DNA from: JAOUEE01 sp051011595
GTDB taxonomy: Bacteria; Actinomycetota; Acidimicrobiia; Acidimicrobiales; SHLQ01
Assembly: GCA_051011595.1 (NCBI GenBank)
Contig: JBPCTQ010000032.1
Coordinates: 1 to 18,491 of the forward strand
Reading direction: 5' to 3'
Length of the DNA: 18,491 nucleotides
Positions 1-5,735 of the stretch are shown here, piece by piece. A model generated the notes under the pieces. The model ran no database searches and was not told where the DNA came from. It saw only the letters and a program-made list of their open reading frames with translations. Position numbers and translations under genes: made by a program. Within the stretch, counting starts at the first letter, position 1. Each line of letters starts with the position of its first letter.

Positions 1-156
1 GGACAGCACCGGGCATCATGAGGGCGCTCCCCTGGGTGGGTGCGTGCCGGTGCGGGGCCCGAGCGGCCCACGCTGAGCGGGGGAGGTGGCCCGAGCGGCC
101 CATGCTGAGCGGGGGAGGACAGCACCGGGCATCATGAGGGTGCTCCGGTGGGTGGG
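1..156. repeat. Nested short direct repeats at the 3' end of the glycosyltransferase gene
   Basis: Two direct-repeat families are interleaved here. Repeat A occurs at 1-40 and 117-156, an offset of 116 bp, with about 37 of 40 bases identical. Repeat B is 29 bp, at 58-86 and 90-118, an offset of 32 bp, with one mismatch (C73 versus T105). The glycosyltransferase stop codon (132-134, read on the minus strand) lies in the second copy of A, inside the string ATGATG on the minus strand, so each copy carries a TGA overlapped by ATG. As a result a 39-codon minus-strand ORF (16-135) starts over the glycosyltransferase stop and ends with residues PPRGAPS, echoing the enzyme's own tail PPTGAPS. The composition is Pro/Arg/Gly-rich and low complexity. 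I read it as a tandem duplication of a gene junction and not as a real gene, although a translated short peptide cannot be excluded. Confidence 0.75.
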
Positions 157-1301
157 TTGGCTCCGGATGGGCGCGCGGATCGGGGAGCCATGTCGTTCAG
201 GATGGCATCGATCGCGGCCTTCGTCCCGTCTGGGCCGAACCCTCGGGCGGCGATGATCGAGTTGGAGGCCATCTGCGCTCCGCGGTTCGGGTCTCGGGCG
301 ATGGTCACCAGATGTCGAGCGATCACATCGGGCTCAGCGGTCTCGGCAACCAGCCCGCACCGGCTCCTATCGACCAGTTCGGCGATGGGTCCAGTATTGG
401 TGACCACCAGGGGCAGACCGGCCGCCATGGCCTCGAGCGCAGCGCCGGGTAGCCCCTCGCGCTCCGACACCAGCGCGAAGGTGTCGGCGGCCCGCAGGAA
501 GGGGGCCACGTCATCGTGCCAACCGGCCCAATCGACCGGCACCCCCAGATGGTCGGCGTGGGCGTCGATCTCCGCTGCGTATGCCTCGTCGTCGGGCCCC
601 GACGGGGCACCCACCACGGTGAGGTCGGCGTCGATGCCCTCCTCGCGAGCGGCGGCCACCGCGGTGACCAGGAGGTCGACCCCTTTGCGGGGCGTGACCT
701 TGCCGACGGTGACGACCCGCAGGTGGCCGGCTTCACGATCGGGCCGGTCGTCGGAGGCGAACGCGCTGCTGTCGCGCCACGGTGGCAGGTTGGCGATTCG
801 GCGCCGTCGAAGCCACCGAACGGGGGCCGGCACGGACCGGTCCACGCCGGGGGCGATGGTGGCGATTCGGTTGGCCACCATCCCGGTAAATCCCGTGCCC
901 GGGCTGGGGTCGGTGAGCATCTGGATGTACCAGATGAGGTGGGGCCGCCGCAGGCGACCGGGCCACGTCATGGCCGCCATACGCATCGATGATGCCATCA
1001 CCACGTCGACCTGTTGGCGGCGCATCCTCTGGTGAATCGTGCGGCCGAAGCGGGCCATGGCCCAGAGTGTGCCCGGCGATGGCTGCAGACCCCCGGCGGT
1101 GATGGCCTCCAGGCCGTCGGGAATGGGGACCACCAGGGTGTCGAAACCGCGTTCCGCGGCCCCGTCGATGAACACCCCGGGCGCGATCGACACGGCCACG
1201 ACGTCATGACCGGCATCTCGGGCCAACTCACCCACGGCCAGCAGATTCAACTCGGCGCCGTAGTTGCTGTGGGGACGGTCGGTGAGGAGGGCCAGCCTCA
1301 C
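132..1301 (-). CDS. GT4-family glycosyltransferase
   Basis: This is a retaining GT-B-fold glycosyltransferase of the GT4 type, which moves a sugar from a nucleotide donor to an acceptor such as a lipid-linked or exported glycan. The acceptor cannot be told from the sequence. With the GTG at 1301 as start it has 389 residues and opens directly on the first Rossmann strand (RLALLTD, followed by NYGAELNLL). The donor-binding half begins at GKVTPRKG (about residues 200-207) and carries the family's E-x7-E motif in EGLPGAALE (E282 and E290). That signature and the following GLPLVVTNTGPIAELV segment are clear. An upstream ATG at 1400 would add 33 residues rich in Ala, Pro and Arg that align with nothing in the fold and would leave only 29 bp to the divergent TetR gene, so I prefer 1301. 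Neither start has a good ribosome-binding site. Its 3' end lies inside a duplicated repeat. Confidence 0.85.
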   Translation of the reverse strand: MRLALLTDRPHSNYGAELNLLAVGELARDAGHDVVAVSIAPGVFIDGAAERGFDTLVVPIPDGLEAITAGGLQPSPGTLWAMARFGRTIHQRMRRQQVDVVMASSMRMAAMTWPGRLRRPHLIWYIQMLTDPSPGTGFTGMVANRIATIAPGVDRSVPAPVRWLRRRRIANLPPWRDSSAFASDDRPDREAGHLRVVTVGKVTPRKGVDLLVTAVAAAREEGIDADLTVVGAPSGPDDEAYAAEIDAHADHLGVPVDWAGWHDDVAPFLRAADTFALVSEREGLPGAALEAMAAGLPLVVTNTGPIAELVDRSRCGLVAETAEPDVIARHLVTIARDPNRGAQMASNSIIAARGFGPDGTKAAIDAILNDMAPRSARPSGANPPTGAPS

Positions 1302-1410
1302 AGCCGCTCGCGGCGGTCGAGCATCGCTCCATGATGGAAGACGGGGCCTCGACCTGTCGAGCGGTGCGCTGAGCGCCGCAATCGGGGCTGGGCGCGCCAT
1401 CGCTGTCGTT

Positions 1411-1430
1411 TGCGTCTACAGTATGACGCA
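1411..1430. promoter_or_regulatory. Inverted repeat, candidate TetR-family operator
   Basis: The hexamers TGCGTC (1411-1416) and GACGCA (1425-1430) form a perfect inverted repeat with an 8-bp spacer, 20 bp overall. The right arm ends on the A of the TetR gene's ATG. The size and the place between divergent genes suit a TetR dimer site. The spacer contains TACAGT (1417-1422), a TAnnnT-type -10 whose expected transcription start falls at about 1429-1430. That would make the TetR mRNA leaderless and place the promoter within its own operator. The repeat is seen directly. The operator and promoter roles are inferred. Confidence 0.45.
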
Positions 1431-1445
1431 TGGGTCACGACCCAT
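1430..1445. promoter_or_regulatory. Second inverted repeat over the TetR start codon
   Basis: ATGGGT (1430-1435) and ACCCAT (1440-1445) form a perfect 6-bp inverted repeat with spacer CACG. It abuts the 20-bp repeat at 1411-1430 and shares its last base. It could extend an operator, or form a small hairpin over the first codons of the message. No role is demonstrable from sequence. Confidence 0.25.
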
Positions 1446-2056
1446 CGGTGGGGGCCGAGAATCGAGGCCGGTCGCGCGCGGCCCTGATCGAGACGGCCAC
1501 CCGCCTCTTCTCCGAACGAGGACCCGGGGCGGTATCGGCTCGTGAGATCGCCCGCGAGGCGGGGGTCAACTACGCCTTGATCCACCGTCATTTCGGTACC
1601 AAGGACGGCCTGCTCCAGGCCGTACTGGTCGACCTGTCGCTGGGCCTCAACGAAGATCTGGCCCTGCCCCGGCACGGAGATCGGTCGGCTGCACTGCTCG
1701 ACGATCACGAGGAGCTGTGGCGCATCCTCGGTTATCTGTGCCTCGAGAACCAGGAGTGGGTGACCGAACATGTCGGGAGCCATCCGGGTTTCGGGGCCCT
1801 GCTCGGAGTGGTGGCCGATGGTGAACCCGATCGTGAGGTTGCGGCCATCCGCTCGGGAGTCGGTGCCGCCATGGTGATGGGCTGGGTGATCCTGCGGCCC
1901 TTCATCGACAAGCTGGCGCAGCTCGACGGTATCGACGAGGCCAAGATCCAGACCGAGCTGCACGCCGCCGTGAAGAGGGCCTTGTTGCCACCCGGTTCGT
2001 CCGTCGACCTCGATGCCGTCGATCTCACCGACACGGGCGCGTCGGCCGCCTCCTGA
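1430..2056 (+). CDS. TetR/AcrR-family transcriptional regulator
   Basis: The product is a 208-residue one-domain repressor-type regulator, a normal length for TetR. Residues about 14-62 hold the N-terminal helix-turn-helix: a first helix (RAALIETATRLFSERG), then VSAREIAREAGVN, the recognition helix YALIHRHF and the conserved GTKDGLL turn. The remainder is an all-helical ligand-binding and dimerisation domain without recognisable sequence conservation, so the inducer is unknown. The ATG at 1430 has no Shine-Dalgarno sequence, and TACAGT 8 bp upstream suggests a leaderless message. The gene is divergent from the glycosyltransferase and converges, with a 9-bp gap, on the acyl-CoA dehydrogenase genes. 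TetR proteins beside acyl-CoA dehydrogenases often sense acyl-CoAs, so control of that cluster plus autoregulation is a reasonable guess. Confidence 0.93.
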   Translation: MGHDPSVGAENRGRSRAALIETATRLFSERGPGAVSAREIAREAGVNYALIHRHFGTKDGLLQAVLVDLSLGLNEDLALPRHGDRSAALLDDHEELWRILGYLCLENQEWVTEHVGSHPGFGALLGVVADGEPDREVAAIRSGVGAAMVMGWVILRPFIDKLAQLDGIDEAKIQTELHAAVKRALLPPGSSVDLDAVDLTDTGASAAS

Positions 2057-2065
2057 GACCGCGGG

Positions 2066-3181
2066 TCAGGCGTTGGCGGCGATGGCCGCTCCCAGATCGG
2101 TGAGCTGTTCCTCGCTGTTGCCCAGGCTGAGCTCGAGCTGGCGGGCCAGCAGGAAGTGACGATGCAGGGGATAGTCGCGGTCGACTCCCACACCGCCGTG
2201 GACGTGGACGGCGGCGTGCACCACCCGGTACCCGCCCTCGGCCGACCAGAACTTGGCGATCTGCACCTCGCGGGCGGCCGGCAGGCCCGAGTCGAGGCGC
2301 CAGGCCGCCTGGTAGGCCGTGAGCCGAATGGCTTCGGTGTCGATGAAGCTGTCGCCGGCCCGCTGTGTGACGGCCTGGAAGGTGGCGACCGGCCGATCGA
2401 ACTGGCGGCGCTGTTTGGTGTAGTCGGCGGCCATCTCGATGGAGGCACCGGCCGCACCAGCCATCATCAGGCACATCCCGGTGTTGGCTCGTTGTTCGAT
2501 CCAGTCGATCACCGCTGCCCCATCACCGTCGTCGAGACGGTCGGTGCCGTTCACCTGCACGCCGTCGAGCTCGAAACGCGCCTCGGGTCGGCCGGTGGTG
2601 GTCTGCACCGGGATCCGGGTCAGGCCATCGGCACCGGTGGGAACCACGAACACGGCCACCTGGTCGTCGACGATCCGGGCGGGGATCAGGGCCACATCGG
2701 CGTGCAACCCGTCGGGTACCAGGGTCTTCACACCATCGAGGCGGAACCCGTCGTCGGTGGGGGTGGCTTCGGTGGTGGGCCAGGCGGCCGTGGTGCCGGC
2801 TTCGGTGAGGGCCGCAGTGCCGATGACGGTGCCGTCGGCCAGTCCGGTCAGCCAGCGGTCGCGGAGATGATCGGATCCGAACTCGGCCAGCGGGAGGCCG
2901 GCCAGCACGGCCGAGGACAGCAGGGGAACCGGCGCGGCGGTTGCCCCCACCTGCTCGAGCGCAACCGCGGTGGCCAGGAACCCGAGTCCGGCACCGCCGT
3001 GTTCGACCGGAAGTGACGCCCCCACCACTCCGGCTTCGGCCAGCGCGTTCCACGCGTCGCCATCGGGGTAGGTGTCGGTCTTGGTGAGCTGGCGAAGCCG
3101 CTCGTGGGTGGCCTTGTCGCCCAGGATCTGGGCGGTGATCTCCTGGATCGCCAGTTCTTCTTCGCTGAGGGTGAAGTCCAT
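2066..3181 (-). CDS. Acyl-CoA dehydrogenase, non-catalytic (beta-type) chain
   Basis: This 371-residue acyl-CoA dehydrogenase has the full three-part fold: a helical N-terminus (LSEEELAIQEITAQIL), a middle beta domain, and a helical C-terminus with RRQFDRP (258-264) and the GGVGVDRDYPLHRHF segment (329-343). When helix G is aligned with its upstream partner, the position of the catalytic base (E241 in the partner, as in isovaleryl-CoA dehydrogenase) is Q230, and the usual GT(N/S)E-x-QR motif near the C-terminus is absent. This matches the non-catalytic chain of actinobacterial heteromeric FadE enzymes, in which an alpha chain supplies the base and both chains build the FAD sites. The ATG at 3181 lies 8 nt after the alpha gene. 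Its ribosome-binding site TAGGAG includes the alpha stop codon, so translation is probably coupled. The substrate is unknown. Confidence 0.9.
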   Translation of the reverse strand: MDFTLSEEELAIQEITAQILGDKATHERLRQLTKTDTYPDGDAWNALAEAGVVGASLPVEHGGAGLGFLATAVALEQVGATAAPVPLLSSAVLAGLPLAEFGSDHLRDRWLTGLADGTVIGTAALTEAGTTAAWPTTEATPTDDGFRLDGVKTLVPDGLHADVALIPARIVDDQVAVFVVPTGADGLTRIPVQTTTGRPEARFELDGVQVNGTDRLDDGDGAAVIDWIEQRANTGMCLMMAGAAGASIEMAADYTKQRRQFDRPVATFQAVTQRAGDSFIDTEAIRLTAYQAAWRLDSGLPAAREVQIAKFWSAEGGYRVVHAAVHVHGGVGVDRDYPLHRHFLLARQLELSLGNSEEQLTDLGAAIAANA

Positions 3182-3189
3182 GTCTGCTC

Positions 3190-4392
3190 CTACCGGTCGG
3201 CCTTGGGGTACCCGAGGCCGAACTGGGCCACCAGGTCACGCTGCATCTCGTTGGTGCCGCCGCCGAAGGTGAGGATCACCGTCGAGCGGTACATCGACTC
3301 GAGCTTCGACACGTACCCCACCGACCCCTCGGCCACGTAGGCCTGGGCGCCGAACACCTGCATCAGCTTGCGGTAGGCGTCGGTGTAGAACTCGGTTCCG
3401 TACACCTTCACGGCCGACGACAGCGCAATGAAGTCGGTCATGGTCTTCATGTCGGGTTCCTGGCCGTCGATGTTGGTGGCCACCGTCCAGGCCACTTTCC
3501 AATTGGCCAGGCGCAGCACCTCCAACTTGGCGGTGACCTCGGCCAGATTGCGTTGGACCCACGGGGTGTCGATCACCCGCGATCCGTCGGCGTTCTTGGT
3601 GTCGCGGGCGTAGCGGATGGTCTCGTCCAGCATGCCCTGCACCATGCCCGACGAGCAGATGGTGACCCGTTCCCGGTTGAGCTGGCTGGTGATGAGCCCC
3701 CAACCGCCGTTCTCCTCGCCCACCATGGTGGAGGCCGGGACCCGTACGTCGTCGAAGAAGGTGTGGTTGATGTCGTGTGAGCTCAACAGGTCGAGTGGTT
3801 CGATGCTGATGCCCGGGGTGTCCATGGGGAGGCAGAACAGCGAGATGCCCTTGTGCTTCTTGACCTCGGTGTTGGTTCGGGCCGCCAACCAGATGTAGTC
3901 GGCGTCCCTGGCCAGCGATGTCCATGTCTTCTGGCCGTTGATGATGTACTCGTCGCCGTCCTTGACCGCTTTGGTGGTGAGCGACGCCAGGTCGGTGCCG
4001 GCGTCGGGTTCGCTGTAGCCGATGCAGAACGTGATCTCACCCCGCGAGATCTTGGGCAGGTAGAAGGCTTTCTGTTCTTCGCTGCCGTACTGCATGAGGG
4101 TGGGGCCCACGGTGTTGATGGTGAGCATGGGGATCGGGGCGCCTCGGGCCACCGATTCGTCGAACATGATGAACTGTTCGATGGCCGAGTACCCCTGACC
4201 GCCGTACTCGGTGGGCCAACCCAGCGTGAGCCAGCCGTCGCGGCCCATCTGACCGACCACCTCGCGGTGTACGGGACCGGTGCCGGCCTCTTCGGCGAGG
4301 GACTTCCTGATCTCGGGAGTGAGCAGGTTCTCGTAGTACGCCCGGAGCTCGGCGCGTAGATCTTCTTGGGTGTTGGTGTAGCCGACGTGCAT
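3190..4392 (-). CDS. Acyl-CoA dehydrogenase, catalytic (alpha-type) chain
   Basis: This FAD-dependent acyl-CoA dehydrogenase has 400 residues and catalyses alpha,beta-dehydrogenation, the first step of beta-oxidation. Visible marks are GWPTEYGGQG (58-67), the signature SEPDAGTD (127-134), NGQKTW (152-157), helix G with QLNRERV (E241, the place of the catalytic base in the isovaleryl-CoA dehydrogenase type), QVFGAQ (345-350) and GGGTNEMQR (377-385). In the latter the MCAD-type Glu position is Gly, so E241 is the likely base. The start at 4392 is set by a GAAAGG ribosome-binding site and by the normal N-terminal length. The same frame runs open upstream to 5532, but that part overlaps the SDR gene and is not protein. 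It precedes the beta chain by 8 nt, and the two probably form an alpha2beta2 enzyme like those of mycobacterial sterol side-chain catabolism. The substrate remains open. Confidence 0.94.
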   Translation of the reverse strand: MHVGYTNTQEDLRAELRAYYENLLTPEIRKSLAEEAGTGPVHREVVGQMGRDGWLTLGWPTEYGGQGYSAIEQFIMFDESVARGAPIPMLTINTVGPTLMQYGSEEQKAFYLPKISRGEITFCIGYSEPDAGTDLASLTTKAVKDGDEYIINGQKTWTSLARDADYIWLAARTNTEVKKHKGISLFCLPMDTPGISIEPLDLLSSHDINHTFFDDVRVPASTMVGEENGGWGLITSQLNRERVTICSSGMVQGMLDETIRYARDTKNADGSRVIDTPWVQRNLAEVTAKLEVLRLANWKVAWTVATNIDGQEPDMKTMTDFIALSSAVKVYGTEFYTDAYRKLMQVFGAQAYVAEGSVGYVSKLESMYRSTVILTFGGGTNEMQRDLVAQFGLGYPKADR

Positions 4393-4417
4393 GCCGGGGC
4401 CTTTCGAAACGGTGGTG

Positions 4418-4437
4418 CGGGCGGCGGGCCCCGCCCG
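4418..4437 (-). terminator. GC-rich hairpin between SDR and dehydrogenase alpha genes
   Basis: CGGGCGG (4418-4424) and CCGCCCG (4431-4437) form a perfect 7-bp stem around a 6-nt loop. It lies 25 bp upstream of the dehydrogenase alpha start and 81 bp after the SDR stop. There is no T-tract, so it may partly terminate or stabilise the SDR message instead of ending it. The stem is seen directly; its function is a guess. Confidence 0.3.
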
Positions 4438-4517
4438 TCGAGTATTGCCAGTGGGCCGTTGCGGCAGGAAATCCGGTGGTCGTGAACCCGGTGCGGCGGG
4501 GGAGTGCGCCGCCGAGG

Positions 4518-5405
4518 TCAGCCGTCGAGCGAGAAGGGGTCGCGGCCCATCTGGTCGCGGACCGACACGACCGGAGGATTGGTGAGCGAGCGCCGCTGCC
4601 AGTTGGCGCCGTCGACCACCAGGGTGTGGCCCGAGATGAACCGCCCGTAGGGACTGGCCAGGAACGTTGCTGCCCACCCCAGCTCTTGCCGTTCGCCCAC
4701 CCGGAGAGCCGGCTGACATGGGTCCTTGTCGTGGGTTCGACCCAGGTTGCCCATGATGTCGTCGGTCATGTCCTCGTGGGGGAACAGGCCCGGGACCAGG
4801 CCGTTCACCTGTATGCCGTACGGCCCCCATTCCACGGCCAGGCTCTCGACCATGTTCTTGACGCCAGCCTTGGCCGCGGCCGAGTGAGCGAATCCCGGAC
4901 CCCCGGTCCAGGCATAGGACGCGCCGATGTTGATGATCGAACCCGGACGATCGGCGGCGAGGTGGCGGCGGCCGAACTCGCGGGCACAGAAGAAGGTGCC
5001 GTTGAGGGTGATGTCGACCACGGTGCGCCAGGCGTTGGCCGACATTTCCTCGGCGGGCACGGGGAAGTTGGCCGCGGCGTTGTTGACCAGCACGTCGGGA
5101 AGCCCGAATCGTTCTTGCGCCGCATCGAACGCCGCGGCGATGGAGTCGGGTTCGCGGATGTCGCATTCGACCGTGATGACCGCGGCCCCGATGTCGGCGA
5201 TGGCCGCCGCACCGGCCTCGAGGTGTTCGGGTTTGCGGCTGGCGATCACGATGTTGGCGCCCAGGCGGGCGAACTCGCTCGCGATGGCCTTTCCCAGCCC
5301 GGTGCCGCCCCCGGTGATGAACAGGGTCTGATCGTCGAACGTCCCTGGTCTGAGGGCGGTCTCGCCGACCGGGGGTGGAGCCGGCAATCCGGAGGTTTCG
5401 GTCAT
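4518..5405 (-). CDS. SDR-family oxidoreductase, 2,4-dienoyl-CoA reductase type
   Basis: This short-chain dehydrogenase/reductase of 295 residues has the NAD(P) loop TGGGTGLG (31-38), CDIRE (81-85) and NNAA (108-111). It lacks the ordinary Y-x3-K pair: the position four before the active Lys (K179) is S175, and a Tyr sits further upstream (Y164 in NIGASYAWTGG). That arrangement, together with VDITLNGT (130-137, N135), is the layout of mitochondrial 2,4-dienoyl-CoA reductase, which uses an Asn, Tyr, Ser and Lys set (N148, Y199, S210, K214 in human DECR1). The predicted role is NADPH-dependent reduction of 2,4-dienoyl-CoA so that unsaturated acyl chains can complete beta-oxidation, which fits the two dehydrogenase genes downstream. 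The ATG at 5405 is preferred. A GTG at 5513 would add 36 poorly ordered residues. The C-terminal 25 residues beyond VVDGANWQ are an extension. Confidence 0.85.
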   Translation of the reverse strand: MTETSGLPAPPPVGETALRPGTFDDQTLFITGGGTGLGKAIASEFARLGANIVIASRKPEHLEAGAAAIADIGAAVITVECDIREPDSIAAAFDAAQERFGLPDVLVNNAAANFPVPAEEMSANAWRTVVDITLNGTFFCAREFGRRHLAADRPGSIINIGASYAWTGGPGFAHSAAAKAGVKNMVESLAVEWGPYGIQVNGLVPGLFPHEDMTDDIMGNLGRTHDKDPCQPALRVGERQELGWAATFLASPYGRFISGHTLVVDGANWQRRSLTNPPVVSVRDQMGRDPFSLDG

Positions 5406-5487
5406 GGCGGCAGCTTCGCGTTCCCGCCGACCGCGAACCAGTCCGCCGGGGTCCGACGGTGTGGCCCGAACGGTGGGATCTTCGTCC

Positions 5488-5516
5488 TTGTTGATGCCCA
5501 CCGGATTGGCCACAGT
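5488..5516 (+). promoter_or_regulatory. Weak candidate promoter for the DUF1272 gene
   Basis: TTGTTG (5488-5493) and CACAGT (5511-5516) are 17 bp apart and would start transcription near 5523, leaving a leader of about 20 nt that contains the GAGGAG ribosome-binding site. The -10 match is poor and the call rests on spacing and position alone. Confidence 0.2.
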
Positions 5517-5543
5517 GAGAAGCCGACGACACGAGGAGACCAG

Positions 5544-5714
5544 ATGCTCGATATGAAGACCGAGTGCGAGAAGTGTCAGGCCGCCTTGGGTTCGGGCGAC
5601 GCCACGATCTGTTCCTACGAATGCACCTTCTGTGCCCCGTGTGCCACCGACATGGCGATGGTGTGTCCCAACTGCGGCGGCGAGCTGGTGCGTCGACCCA
5701 GTCGGACGGGCTGA
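5544..5714 (+). CDS. DUF1272 small cysteine-rich protein
   Basis: This 56-residue protein has eight cysteines in four pairs: C8/C11, C23/C27, C30/C33 and C41/C44, followed by the conserved CPNCGGELVRRP tail (41-52). The length, the cysteine spacing and that tail match the DUF1272 family, whose function is not known. The pattern suggests two structural zinc sites in a small ring- or knuckle-like fold. The start is fixed by GAGGAG at about 5533-5538, just upstream of the ATG. It is divergent from the SDR gene and converges on the c-di-GMP gene, so nothing nearby hints at its role. It could bind zinc in a protein-protein or nucleic-acid contact, but that is speculation. No signal peptide or membrane segment is visible. 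Confidence 0.9.
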   Translation: MLDMKTECEKCQAALGSGDATICSYECTFCAPCATDMAMVCPNCGGELVRRPSRTG

Positions 5715-5735
5715 GCCACCGCCTGGGGGCTCAGC
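5710..5735. terminator. Bidirectional hairpin over two convergent stop codons
   Basis: GCTGAGCC (5710-5717) and GGCTCAGC (5728-5735) form a perfect 8-bp stem with a 10-nt loop. The left arm contains the DUF1272 stop (TGA, 5712-5714) and the right arm contains the stop of the c-di-GMP gene (TCA, 5731-5733, read as TGA). Its placement between convergent genes suits a shared terminator, though neither side has a clear T-tract. Confidence 0.5.

Noticed and set aside
16..135. A 39-residue gene overlapping the glycosyltransferase stop
   Set aside because: It consists of two DNA repeats, has Pro/Arg/Gly-rich low-complexity translation and no separate ribosome-binding site. It is described as a repeat instead.
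2047..2072. A terminator hairpin between the TetR and dehydrogenase beta genes
   Set aside because: Only GACC-GCG-GGTC (4-bp arms) pairs cleanly, and outer pairing needs bulges with no T-tract, so it is too weak to list.
3190..5532. A 780-residue fusion upstream of the acyl-CoA dehydrogenase alpha chain
   Set aside because: The first 380 codons read Arg/Gly/His-rich nonsense and overlap the SDR gene in another frame. The true start is the ATG at 4392 with its own ribosome-binding site.
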